A stretch of 64,000 bases of DNA, taken from contig JAFMSR010000016.1 in NCBI GenBank assembly GCA_022818135.1, positions 5,952,920 through 6,016,919 on the forward strand. Reading direction: 5' to 3'. Made by a program: the position numbers and the translations under genes. A model generated the notes under the pieces. That model worked only from the letters and a program-made list of their open reading frames with translations. It was not told the DNA's origin and made no database searches. This stretch comes from Saxidomus purpurata. Taxonomy: Eukaryota > Mollusca > Bivalvia > Venerida > Veneridae. This document shows, piece by piece, positions 1 to 11,411 of this stretch; position 1 is the stretch's first letter, and every line of letters starts with the position of its first letter.

Positions 1-280
1 CTCTTGTTACACAAGAAGTTCTTGAAAATAAATAAGTCAATACAAAAAAGTGTACATTAGGGAAAAACGTACGCTTGTTTGAGCATCGGGCTTATATTTC
101 AGAAGTCAACGATACATTTGTAATATTGTTTGAAAATAGTTAAAATAATGACGATACATTTAAAAAGTAAGCAACTAATGAAAGGTACACATATAAATGT
201 AAAAACTTAAGGTAAACGTTACAAAAAACAGCTGTTTTGAAACAAACAACTGCTAAAATTAAACACAGAAAGGATTAATA

Positions 281-556
281 CTAAATACTGCCTTGTATGA
301 CATTAAACGTACGTGACGGAGAGACATTTAGCAAAGCAAAAACTGTCGTAGTATGTCTCAAAATAAATTCAACCGACAAAAACTGTTCTTTTTCGGCTAG
401 ACTTGTATTATGATTTTGATGAAGTTCGATCAAATTTGCTAGCACTTTATTTAATTGAGAACCCTTTTCATCTGATAGATATCTGGTACATTTATAGCTA
501 TAAGTGATGATGTAACAAAAACGTCCGACGTGATGGGTCTCTTGGGGGAAAAACAA
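281..556 (-). other. Doubtful ORF, possible orphan exon
   Basis: A 91-codon open frame on the minus strand; its first codon is TTG, so no ATG start is claimed. A possible splice acceptor (a C-rich tract then AAG) lies just inside the upstream end, so this could be a terminal exon of a gene whose other exons are not visible. The product would have two Cys and an N-glycosylation site (NHNTS region). I do not recognise a family. There is no AATAAA on this strand between the stop and the window edge. Chance is a real alternative. Confidence 0.15.
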
Positions 557-2699
557 TGTCTGTTTTTATTTACACAGACTTTGTTTAAAGCGATAAAACT
601 ACAAGAAATGTACAAAATTCTAAATTGCAAATTTATTTATTTTTTGTTTAAAATAATGCTTTTATCATTTCATTGTGCTAAATGTATTTTCTCCATAACG
701 TGAACAAAAAGTAAGAAGAACGTTTCTCGCGTTAAAATTTGTTGTTTTTCCTTTTGGTTTGCACGAATCCCGCCGGAGCGCACTCCCCACTCGCTTTTTT
801 CCCCACAACTTATTTTCCTTTTTTCAAACAAGCAATCATGGAGTTCTAACTCTATCCTTTTCATTTTACTGTCTAATCAGACGGTGGTTACCCTCTTAAT
901 TGTCGTCTGTAATGTGAACCGATTGATGTATGAATATTCTTGATATTCGCACATTGTAAAGGGCGACTTTCCCAATTGCGAGTATCATTATATAAATAGC
1001 TTTTCTTAAACACAAACCTAAACAATGTGTTCTATCCAAAAAAGAAAAGAAACAAAAACACGAGAAAACAAAGCATGGAATCCAATTTTACCCTAAACAA
1101 ATTGGTTTACAGAAAGGTGCTGGACTTTCTTCTGCTGCCTTCTGCAAGAAATTTTCTGGCGGGAATCTGCGCGTGATATTCACGTGGCTGGAACTGTTGC
1201 AGAACAATTGAATTTATTTTATGTCTATTTAATTTCTGCTCCATGTTTCTTTTTCAGCATCTGAGACAAACGTTTTTTTATGTCATGTTGTTTTTATAAG
1301 CACTTCTTAATTGTCTTTTTGTGGGAATATGACAATATAACCTAGATCTATATGACTTTGAGAAAAGCATCAGTCATCATGAGCTATTTGGATTTATACA
1401 TTTAAATAGTGAAATAAGGTTTAACCACACTAACAAGACTGTTATTCTTTAAATCCTAGACCGAATACTAAACCAACCTACACAGTGATTGTGTGTGTGT
1501 GTGTGTGTGTGTGTGGGGCAGCTTAACGAATCATCTTATAAGAACATGTACTTTCAATGACTGGTCCATTCAACATACATATGGTACAATTCCTTAAAAT
1601 ATAATTTTGAATAAAAGTCAAATGTGTTTGTTGCATATAACTCTCAGTCTTCTGGACTTGTCCATCTTTCCATATTAGAGAGTACTATATTAAAAGGTAC
1701 AAACTGAAAATTTACAAAATGAATAGCGAACACAACAGTGTTTATACATAGAGTATATTCAGACTGGTTAGAAATGCAGGTTTCTCAACATGACATCAAA
1801 CAGTTCGGATCATGATCAGACTACACTGGTGTTCAGGCTGATCATGATCTGCACTGGTCACAACTTCAGCTTTTTAACCTAATAACTGGGAGACGGTAAA
1901 ACTACTTTTAGTGTAATTCGCATGACGTGTAAATTTAATTCGAACCGAAAGCTGCGTACCTTTTTAGATAAAACTTGCACGAAAGAAAATTGAGTTAATA
2001 ATGTATAATTTGTGCCATTGTTAGACAGTACGCATACATTTCCAAGGGCAAGGTTTAGACAGAAAATTGGCATCGTTTACATATCCCGTGATACTTGGCG
2101 GTTAATTACTAGATTTATAACCAGCTTACACCCCATGGCTACACATTAATGCTATGGTTCTACAGAAATTCTGAGTAAATTATACATTTTTCTGTTCTTA
2201 TTCACCGATACAGTACTAAATACAAATGAAAATTATACATAACGGGGAACTATAAATGCGCCCTTTACAACTAAATTAAATAAAGTTAGTGAGAAAACAT
2301 TAAGTGATATGTGAGTACAGATGTACCCAAAACAAGTTACACGTGCGCAACAACTTCACCGTATTACGTAATTGATTGGTGTAATTAAAATGTTCAATAA
2401 ATGGAAGATTTTAGTGCGTGCATTTTTCTTTAAAAGCGAGAGATGATTGAGTGTTTAAGATGGGGTATCACGAGCAAATAGCTTTACTCATTACACTACT
2501 GGCCCGTGCTTGGTTGAGACTTTGAAAAATGAGTGATGAACGAGTAATTTGCAAGTTATTTTCATTGTATCTTAACGCAACAGTCTAACGGAAACGGAAG
2601 AATTAACAAACAAACAAAAATGACTTTTGCCATAATTGACTGCCTTACAATGTCTTTTTAAGGATTTTAGAAAGTTTGATTAGGTTCGATCAACTGCTC

Positions 2700-2968
2700 A
2701 ACAAGTGCCCTAGCAATCTATTGACCACTGTCAAGACATATTTGGGGCCAAATTCGGTGATCGAGTACAGTACTTATTTGGCGAAGAACCAGAATTAAAT
2801 TTTGTCATTAATAGTACCCATTCAAGATGGGAGGCCGGAAAGCGGTGTGGATGGTAAGGTTCATGGAGCATTAGTACCAAAGGACAAACTTCTGTTGCCT
2901 GCACGGGAATTGAACTGTACACTAGGAAGCGAATACCACTATATGACAGATGCCTAGACCAAAAGTGC
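2700..2968 (-). repeat. Probable tRNA-derived SINE, minus strand
   Basis: Read on the minus strand, the upper end carries an A-box-like stretch around ATAGTGG and a B-box-like GTTCAATTCCC about 30-40 bases further on, followed by a non-coding body. The spacing fits the polymerase III promoter of a tRNA-derived SINE head. The A box is poor, so this is an old or diverged copy. The 79-codon frame across it is taken as fortuitous. Confidence 0.4.
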
Positions 2969-3675
2969 AAATGAACGAACAGTCCCTGGGCAGTAATACC
3001 ATGCCATGGACTTTGTGTATTCAGCCTTTTTAGAATCCCCCCTTGAGTTGATTACCGATAAATACAAGGATACAACCTGACAGCGCTTAACTCTGTCTCT
3101 TCAAAGTAGTGTTACCCACCAGAGTTATTTCCCATAAATGTATCTATGCATTCGGCTAAAGAAGCACTATTAAGTTACTTGCAGATATCTCAATACATAA
3201 TATTATACATATTATTGGTCTCTTACTATAGTTTGCACCGTAAAAGATCCAAACTTATAAAAAAGAAATCAATAGGCCAAAAGGGACATCGTGATATGAT
3301 GTCAACAGAAACTAATTTACTGGCAAAATGTAAATTCCGCAGCTATAAATTAAAAACGTTCGATGAACCGACACTGCACGTTTAGCTCATTGAAATACAA
3401 CTATAAACACCGAGGAAAACGTGTATGTCGCGCCTTATTTTCGTGTCTGTTTGTTTCAAACAATACTATTTTTTGTTTATCACTACATTACGCGTGAACG
3501 ATTATCAGAGAGTAATAAACACCACACCATACATTTTGGGTATACACTCGTCACCTTTAATGTTTTTACTGAATTAAATGTCTTTAATCCAAACATTGAA
3601 CCATATTCTTAAATTGCACGTCTTCTTCAGTAGAGTATCAATAACTGTGAACAAATATTCTACAGTCAAATCGTT

Positions 3676-3755
3676 CGATACGATACGATACGATACGATA
3701 CGATACGATACGATACGATACGATAAGAACATATAGATACGATACGATAAGTTTT
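3676..3755. repeat. (CGATA)n microsatellite
   Basis: Ten uninterrupted CGATA units, then a break and two or three more. Read on the minus strand, the array follows ...AATAAAACTTATCG, the arrangement of a LINE or SINE 3' end with a microsatellite tail, so it may mark the end of a retroposon fragment lying at about 3755-3860. Confidence 0.8.
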
Positions 3756-4764
3756 ATTTCATGTCGGCAAGAGTAGTATTACAATACAACATGGTCTTGA
3801 ACCGATTATAACATAAGAAAATAAGAAATAACATTGTCATAAAAAAAGCTGCAATATAATGCGTTAAGATGATTTTGTAATTACGCCACAATGTGATAAG
3901 ATCATCCCTGAAGTTAATTTATCCCCGCCGGAATAGTGATTTAACTGTCTTTGCATTGATTGATATGACACACTTTCGAGCCGGTATCTCTGAGAAGGAA
4001 GGCTCAGTTAAAGTACTCTTCATTTATACAAAAGTGATTTTCACTGACAGTTTCTATATTAGGCACTTCCTATTTAGTGTGGTTGTGCTTAGAACAGCGG
4101 TTGCGTGAGAAGCAGGATATCGTTAATGTAGGACAGGGGTTACGGTGGGCTAAATCAGTATATTCTATTTTATTTGATTGAGTCTTTTGAATAATATTGA
4201 AATAGGCAATACTTATACTGGGCGAAAGCATCAGATGCCAAACTCCTCACAGCGGTTCCACTCAATAACTGTATACTGTAAGGGGAAGTAACCGATGCGG
4301 GGAGTTCGCAGAATTTCCAGCGCGTGGTGCGCTACGTCATATCATTTGATCGATAATTTTTCAGGAATGATTTTCATTAACATGGGTTGTAAGAATGATT
4401 CAGATGGGAAATACGTATTATGAAATAGATAACGGTAAAATAAATGTTTAAGAATTAATAAAAAAAACAGTCAGTGGAATTCTGGGTAGACGGTGCAGCG
4501 TAACATTTATGTTAGCATGATGTCACGATGTCGACACTTTCTAATTTCGCACGGTTATATGTCAAATCAGTTATTTTATTGCTTTCAGTATTTAATTAAA
4601 ATACTCGTGCATACGTTTACCTATGGTCGGGCTCCGTCCGTATTGAGCAATATTTCAATATTATTGTGCGAGAAATGAAGTTTTGTAAGTGTAGCAGATA
4701 CAAAGTTACAACATCCTGAATACGTTAACCAAGGCGGCATTGCTTTCTATCAGAAATGACGTCA

Positions 4765-5260
4765 CGGTTAGTTAGGCTAGTAGGCTGCCAACTCAACGCT
4801 GCTAAGTTACTAGGCTGCTAACTTCACGCTGCTATTCTGCCAACTACACGATACAAGGCTGCCTGTTATCCTAGCACCGTGAAACTGACGGCCTCAGGTA
4901 GTAGCCTAGCAGCGTGAAGTTTGCAGCCTAGTATCGTGAAGTTGGCAGCATAGCAGCACGCAGTTGGCAGTCTAGTAACTTAGCAGCGTTGAGTTGGCAG
5001 TCTACTAGCCTAGCACCGTAAAGCTGACGGCCTAGTAGTCTAGCAGCGTGAAGATAGCAACCAGTAGCCTAGCAACGTGAACTTGGCAGCGTGGCAGCGT
5101 GGCAGCGTGGCAGCGTGACGTATTTCTACTTATAAAATAGCCTATACATCAGTTCTATCACGTAGTTTTTGGGGTATATGATTTCGCTGATTTCGTCGGC
5201 TTTTGTATAAGTATAAATACAACAGGCTGCTAGGATGCCAACTTCACGTTTCAAGGTTGC
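4765..5260. repeat. Degenerate CAGCGTGAAGTTGGCAG minisatellite with inverted copies
   Basis: Many imperfect copies of a 20-30 base unit combining GCCTAGTA, CAGCGTGAAG and TTGGCAG. The first part (about 4765-4860) carries the unit in the opposite orientation to 4900-5115, so the array can fold back on itself. A last pair of inverted units lies at about 5222-5270. Four perfect GTGGCAGC units end the main block near 5115. Confidence 0.8.
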
Positions 5261-5512
5261 TTACTTCACGGACCTGCCCAAATTAGTAATTTGTTGGGTA
5301 CTGCTCATGGGGATCCAGCTAAGATAAACTTCATATTCCGCAATCATTAGCTTCAATATCGGCTCATCTGCCACTGACTTGTCACTTAAGCAGTTACGTT
5401 GTAATTTGATTTTAAATGTTGTAACATAGCAACTTAAATGATGAGCGGATGTGTCCGTCGATCGTTCAAAAAACGTATGACACAATGTTTTCAGAATCAT
5501 ACCTCTTCGAGT
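5261..5512 (-). other. Doubtful minus-strand ORF
   Basis: An 84-codon frame with rather even codon composition and three Cys. It ends beside a possible splice donor (GGGCAG then GTCCGT) just before the stop, so it could be an internal exon. No domain is recognised and no partner exons were found. A transposon remnant is equally possible. Confidence 0.15.
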
Positions 5513-6534
5513 CAATCGTACAATTTCGGCCCTCTCCGGACATAGTCGTAAATCATTTTTCGGAGACTTCTCCCAACATGTCGCCGGTACTTTAGTGTAT
5601 CAGCTGCCTCGAAAGTACTTCAATGAACTGGTCTGCGGCTGATATATTTGGGAGTGATTTGACCTAAATACGCGGTTGACGCTCATTATTTCAGGCCTCT
5701 GCCAAATGAACAGCACTGTGCTCATAAAATTTAGTGTATAATTACACAAAGATTTCCTCTTTATGTCCTAGAAGGTATTATACAGCATCGATCTGCGCCC
5801 GGCTTTTCAAGAGAACTATTACCAAAATTATGATAATATAAAATATTTACGCTAAAGAGCCCCTGGATAGATGTGAAATCGTATTACTATAATTGTTTAC
5901 ATTGCGTTTTAAAAGAAATGCCTCCGTTTTATCTACTTAAAAATGTATCTTCAGACGCCTCCTGTCTTGTTTTTTAAGTTCTCAATTTGCGACTTAATTT
6001 GAAACAAAATAATGTTTGAACGAATTACTGCACATATAGACACGGCTGGTAATTGAGATTTTGTCTAAAATTTGTCTTAAAATTTGTCTTGAAATGTTCA
6101 TATATGGAGACTGGCAGTACATCATTAAGTAAATGATCGATATCACGTCATTCTTTAAAACCGCAATTAATACACTGAAATTTCTTAATTATGTATTTTT
6201 TGTTTAATTTTAGCTCGAAAATTAATTGCATCTCAGGATGACAAACATGATGCATATTTAATTATAGATGTTAGGCCGAAAACATAGAGTTATACCGAAA
6301 GCTTCTTGGTTTATGATTTACGCATGACTTTGCGTAGGTTTTGTTCTGACTTTATGCGCATTCTCGACCATACTGGCCAAATGACCGTGGAACCGCAAGT
6401 ACATTGTACATGTATGATCTTCTTATAATAATTAAGTCGGCTCAGTTGGAAAATTGGTACCGCACAATCTAAATTGGATTAACATCTGACCAATGTTTCT
6501 TGAACAACCTTCAGAGGAGATGTAATTTTAGGAT

Positions 6535-6910
6535 ATTAGACCCCTAAGTATGACCCAGAGGTTCAAACGTAGCTCCTGCTGCTGCATATCGCCTAGAGGT
6601 CATGGAAGCGGAAGAAAAGCAATGACCCCTAAGTGAGACCTTGAACTTTGGGTCGTAACATGGTTTTTGCACTTCGACTAAATGAGATGAACACTTGACC
6701 TAAGTTGCATGACAATATTCCAATGGCTTTAAGAGATATTTAGTGGGCATGAAATGGGCAATGACCTCTAAGTGTGACTTATGACCTTGAGCTGGTAGGG
6801 TTTGAACATGGGTTCTGCTCATCGAGTTGATAAAATAAATAATTAGCCAATGTTTTATTATGAAAATACTGCCGGACAGACGGACGAAGATCTTTCCTAT
6901 ATAATTTCCT
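6535..6910. repeat. Interspersed repeat rich in TGACCYCTAAGTGTGACC
   Basis: Several reiterations of 'ATGACC(T/C)CTAAGTG(T/A)GACCTTGA' with phrases such as ACATGGGTT(C/T)TGC between them, ending in GGACAGACGGACG. The pattern matches a common molluscan interspersed repeat as I remember it, but that identification is from memory. It has no coding capacity. Confidence 0.5.
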
Positions 6911-7840
6911 CTGCATGTTTTTGGCGGGGCTAAGAGCGCCGAAAAGGTGATAATTAGAAAAACATTTTGACGACAAATTGCATGACTTAATTCTAAATTT
7001 TCGGGAAGTTAGAAGTTACTCATAAACCTACTCTTCGATCCTCAAACTAGAAGTATTATAAGTAAGTATGTGCATCACACTTCCAATTACATATAATGTG
7101 CAAATAAGCATACGGCAGTTTATAGTACATAGATGCATCATGCATTCCATGTTTCTTGTAAATGTATTAAATCATAGATAGACTTTTAAAAGTAGCTTTG
7201 AGTTTACTATATTGCTCTCCTATATCCCCTTTTGCCTTTTCAGGACTATAGTATCGAGTATCGTGTTGTGTTCGAACCCGCAATTTCCAATTTTAGCAAC
7301 TAGGTTAATCGTTTAAATCAATATGAATGCGTTATTTTAAACGTTTGATAGGCAAAAATCACTCTGAGCCCCATTCCTTTAACATCTTCAACAGTTGATA
7401 TTGCAATTTCTACTACATGACTTGTGCTTTACATAAATCATTTTTGTGTATTACTTAACCTGTATTACTTAACCCAAGTTTATCATTACATTAAACAGGT
7501 GTTGCGCGTGGGAAAATTGAGAACATCTATTCAGGTAGTTTAAAAAAAAAATATATAAAAGCAACCTCAATGAAACATTACTTTCTATACAGGGAATTCG
7601 ATACTTAATGACCAAAATAAGTTTCAAACATACCAGTGAAAAAGAAATTCACAAAATTTCATACATATAGGCACATGAGTAAATACTGTACTGCAAAATT
7701 TTACAAAAGTACTGAGAATACAGATCTGTCGATTCATCACACAAAACACTCTTATATTTACATTGTACATGTACAAATACATGTGTATAATTTGACTGGC
7801 CCTCGCATATTTCAAGATGGATTCTAGAAGAATTCCTGCG

Positions 7841-7846
7841 TTTATT
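7841..7846 (-). terminator. Polyadenylation signal of the small secreted gene
   Basis: TTTATT on the plus strand reads AATAAA on the minus strand, about 33 bases after the stop codon of the gene ending at 7879. Confidence 0.55.
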
Positions 7847-7878
7847 TTCAATAGGATATTTTTATCAAAAGCGCTCTA

Positions 7879-8073
7879 TCAAATCCATGCATTTTCTGAT
7901 TTTTCACATTTCAGAAGGAACGTTAATCTAAAGCCTTGCGAAATTTGTTTTCGAATGTATACACTGGAATCTGTATAAATAAACAACGTTACCCCGGAAT
8001 TAAAGTATCCAAAAGTGTCCATCGGGTCAAAATCAATGAAGAGAAATGTATTATGATCTTTGGGATAAACAAA
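7879..8073 (-). CDS. Small secreted protein, exon 2 (terminal)
   Basis: Starts in phase 0 with FVYPKDHNTFLFIDFDP and runs open for 64 codons to TGA, with a polyadenylation signal close behind. The first 27 codons look more protein-like than the last 37, so an unseen internal splice cannot be excluded. Confidence 0.5.
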   Translation of the reverse strand, partial: FVYPKDHNTFLFIDFDPMDTFGYFNSGVTLFIYTDSSVYIRKQISQGFRLTFLLKCEKSENAWI

Positions 8074-8423
8074 CTGCTTGTATAGGTAACTAAATCAGTC
8101 CAAAACACTGGTATATGTACACACCATTTTTCTAATAAACATAGTCTAGGATAAATCAGTGCATTTTACATTTTACATAGTATTTTTCATATCACCTAAA
8201 TGATTGTGCACTTTTATATACATGTGCAAACTCAACTACAGGCATCTCACACGTCAAGTATCACATACATGTACATGTACAATATTGCATACACGTGCAA
8301 AACGTGACTTACCTGGTAAACAATTCCATTGCTGTCTATTTCCTCCAAAGTTGTTCGCAACAAACCATTCCCTCCTCGGCAATATATAACAACTACTACC
8401 AAAAACAGTACTCCAAACTTCAT
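7879..8423 (-). CDS. Small secreted protein, two exons, family unknown
   Basis: Exon 1 runs from 8423 down to 8313 (37 codons) and exon 2 from 8073 down to 7879 (64 codons plus TGA, followed at once by TAG). The 239-base intron is phase 0 with a strong donor (CAG|GTAAGT) and a fair acceptor (CAAGCAG). The product is about 101 residues. It starts MKFGVLFLVVVVIYC, a clear hydrophobic signal peptide with likely cleavage near residue 20 (GGNG). The mature part begins LLRTTLEEIDSNG and contains an aromatic and acidic stretch (FLFIDFDPMDTFGYF) at about residues 47-61. Only one Cys remains after the signal, so it is not a disulfide-rich peptide. AATAAA follows 33 bases after the stop. A weak internal donor (GGG|GTAACG, near 7993) means the true 3' end may differ. 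A GTAG before GAATAAAG upstream of the ATG suggests a further 5' untranslated exon. I do not recognise the family. Confidence 0.55.
8313..8423 (-). CDS. Small secreted protein, exon 1 (signal peptide)
   Basis: ATG at 8423-8421. The 37 codons encode a signal peptide with the run VLFLVVVVIY, then the start of the mature protein ending IVYQ at the splice site. The donor is CAG|GTAAGT, a full consensus. This is the best-supported part of the gene. Confidence 0.65.
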
Positions 8424-10470
8424 CTTCCGGCTTTATTCCTACAGTAAAATAACCAAACTCGTCAAATATTACTACGTAAAACGACCCATTGTTTCTTCCC
8501 GTCTTTCAAGAATAAATAAACACAGGAAGCCGTCTACTCGCAAATTTCATATTAATAACTTTCTGGCCATTTGTAAGCCGGGAGTCTTGTGCAAAAAAAA
8601 ACACAAGTCAAATAATTCAGCGGCGCTAAAGATACTGAAATGGCCTTTCCTGTGTCAAGCACGCATAGCTTCTAAATATTTATGAATACGGCAGTTTTGT
8701 CTAGTCCCTCTGCCTACGTTTGCATTGCGTAAAACTATATACTGTATAGCTGTGAGAGGTTGGTTCAACATACGACTTTTGATATTTCAAAGGGTCCAGC
8801 GTCCGTCTTGATACGGCATACAACATTCGACGTTGTGCTGGTACGGAATACGCCACGAAAGATATCTCAAACTCGCAAAATACGGTATCAAAACAGTACA
8901 GTACATGTACATCATTCAAAATCTCATATTGAATGCAAACAGCTGGCATTGGAAAACTGCAGACGACATTGACAAATTGAAGATTTTCGTTGCTGAACAG
9001 ATTTCTGACATTCTACATGTTTACCTTGCATGTTGCGCTGACTAACACACGACACATGACATTGAAGACATCAACTTGCTTTTCATGTAATGTCGTTTTA
9101 ACAAATAATTTGGAATCAGAATGTCGTGTAACCAAAGAACTCAAGACTCGACATTCGAACTTGTAGATGATGAGCTGGCAATTAGCCAAGAAAAATGACA
9201 TTCAACATGACATTCGGCAGTCAAAACAATCATATGTAAACCAATTAAATGTCAAAGAAACATGACATTAGAAGTTCATTTACTTGCTAGTCAGACATTT
9301 TAAGTTCAACCACCTTAAATGGCGGTTCAATCACCTTAAATGTCGGTTACCTTAAATGTCGGTTATCACGTTTTGAGAAATCCCTATGTAGTACATGGTT
9401 TACATATAATTTATATGAGCACTATAAATGAAGCCAATTAATCCAGTTCAAATTAGTAAAACACATCTTTTAAGGAAATTGTGAACTATTAAAAAGTCCC
9501 ATATAGTTTTTTCAAAGCACATTTTATACACATTCATATGTTCAATGTTTGAAAGTGTAAAACATTTTGTCAAAAGTTGCCGATGTTGAAAATATTCTTA
9601 CTTGTAGATTAGGAAAAACTTATTTGAAAAATGTTTCTTATGCAGTTATGAAAAATTTAAAACTGCATTGAAAAGGCCGAGGAAAATAAATTCATTTATC
9701 TTTAAACGTGTAATAATCAAAGTTTGTTTGACCTTATAATTTTCTCTGGTAAAATACTTAAGATACTTAATGTTCGTTTTCAGATTACGGTGCTTAAACA
9801 ATTTGTGTCTTAAGAGAAAGTATTTGAAATATGTGTCTGCGTATAAATTTGTATGAAAAACCAATAAAGCAAAGTTATTTTGTCTGTCCCTTTCATATAG
9901 TGTAAGATATATTCGACACCGTGAATTATTCTGCATTACTTAATTTCTATAGATATTTATGAAGTACGGCACAAAAAAAGTGAGGTAACCAGAGAACACT
10001 GTTAAAATGCATGCATTCAATCATTTTACAAGGGTGGTATTTTGCTACGGATTTGCCATTTGTAAAACTGACATTTTCTCTTTTCACGATGAAACTTAAT
10101 TATGGGATACACTTAACAAATTTATCGTTTTCAGCCCTAATATATGCTTACTCAAACGAATCGGGGTGTTGTAAATAGTAGCGGTGGTATAGAATATAAT
10201 AACGTCACTTATTTGTGGAATATATTAAGTATCCGAAAAGATGTTATCAGGCCATAATCATAACACTTGAATAATATTAACAAAACAGATACACTTCTCA
10301 CTTTCCATAAAAAGCAAAACAGTAATTTGTGAGAAGTATTTTATATTTGTTATAAACAGATGTGACCTATATCTTCATGGTCGCGATCTTATGACTTCAA
10401 AAATACATACTTCTCTTGAATTACACTTTTGTTCGGGACAAGGAAACAGTATCTTTTGAAACGGAGATTC
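8424..10470. other. Intergenic region upstream of the small minus-strand gene
   Basis: No supportable gene. It should contain the promoter of the minus-strand gene, but no clear TATA box could be fixed. The stretch 9000-9370 has reiterated short motifs (ACATGACATT, and CCTTAAATGTCGGTTA three times at about 9310-9366). The small open frames on both strands look fortuitous. Confidence 0.5.
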
Positions 10471-10479
10471 AACTTTACT

Positions 10480-11010
10480 GTCATTAGTTGCTAGCTCGAT
10501 TACTACATCAGTACTACGACTATCTACGTTTTACTATCTACAAAGACTGTGACCTCTTCATCAAAAACTAACATTGCTGTTACACCAGTTAAACTATTGC
10601 TTTAGTACTTCTACTACAACAATACCGTTTCTTCTCCTACAACAACTACGACTACTCCTACGACAACGACTCTTGGTACTGCTACTACAACTTGTACTAC
10701 AACATCGACGACTTCTAATACCACGACTTATACGTCGACGTTTGATACGTCGACGAATGCTACTTCTACTTCTTTAATTACAACGGACTTCTATGACGAC
10801 AACGACTCCTATATGGATTCTACAATTATCACGACTTCAACTATAACATCTACTTCTTCTACTTCTACCTACGACGACGTTTACTTCCACGAATACATCC
10901 TCTGCTACTATCAGATCAAAAACGACTACCTCACGCCTAACTGCTTCTTGTGCGACTACTGCCAAAGTATCTTCACTACCATCACTTCTACTATTACATG
11001 CTTTATGTCC
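10480..11010 (+). pseudogene. Thr/Ser-rich (ACT/ACG/ACA) tract, possibly a decayed mucin-like sequence
   Basis: About 500 bases dominated by ACT, ACA, ACG and TCT triplets on the plus strand. In frame they read long Thr/Ser runs (for example TTTTPTTTTLGTATTTC), but the Thr/Ser reading moves between all three frames at least twice and meets stops (before 10615, for example). That suits either a broken mucin-like coding sequence or simple trinucleotide expansion with no coding history. Near the end the Thr/Ser frame runs into a hydrophobic stretch (SLPSLLLLHALC). No signal peptide exon was found upstream. Confidence 0.35.
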
Positions 11011-11015
11011 GTTGA

Positions 11016-11411
11016 AAATGCCAACATTACAGTTTGGTCAAAAAGGTACTTAAAGGCACAAACAATGTTTCGAAAACTAAAATCATTTATACAGAGATAA
11101 TTCCCTTAAAGACAGGTAGAAATGATAATATACCAATATGGATAAGTTTTAATTTTTTTACAAGAATAGTAAAAAACAAGATTTTCGTGGTCAACACTAT
11201 ATTAAATAGGAATGAAACTCTTTTCAAGTATACAGATTCAAATATTTTGTGGTCTCAACTTGGTAATACTCTTTTTTATGAAGGAGTAACATTTATCGAT
11301 GAATGTCTTTCAAAAAACTTCGACTGTAACTTTAAACAGAAATATAACTCATGTCAATTATTACCATCCCGCTCCAGTTTTTATATGGATTTGTGCATCT
11401 TTAAATCTTAA
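11016..11411 (+). other. Unassigned ORF of about 130 codons
   Basis: Open from just after a TGA at 11013 to a TAA at 11409-11411, with no ATG at its beginning. The reading EIIPLKTGRNDNIPIWISF... has a vague likeness to the SGNH-hydrolase-like ends of some invertebrate transposon ORFs, but I cannot support that by motif residues. It may be a retroelement fragment or chance. Confidence 0.2.

Larger units (their letters stand above)
1..7840. other. Intergenic region, no convincing gene
   Basis: AT-rich non-coding DNA apart from the repeats listed separately. The open frames here are short, many lack an ATG, and they show no recognisable domain. Two minus-strand frames (281-556 and 5261-5512) have somewhat coding-like composition and are listed as doubtful. 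A (GT)n run sits at about 1489-1515. A short copy of what looks like an interspersed repeat, with a repeated GATCATGATC motif, lies near 1808-1870. Confidence 0.6.

Noticed and set aside
10574..10777. Leu/Arg-rich plus-strand ORF
   Set aside because: It is an out-of-frame reading of the Thr/Ser (ACT) triplet tract.
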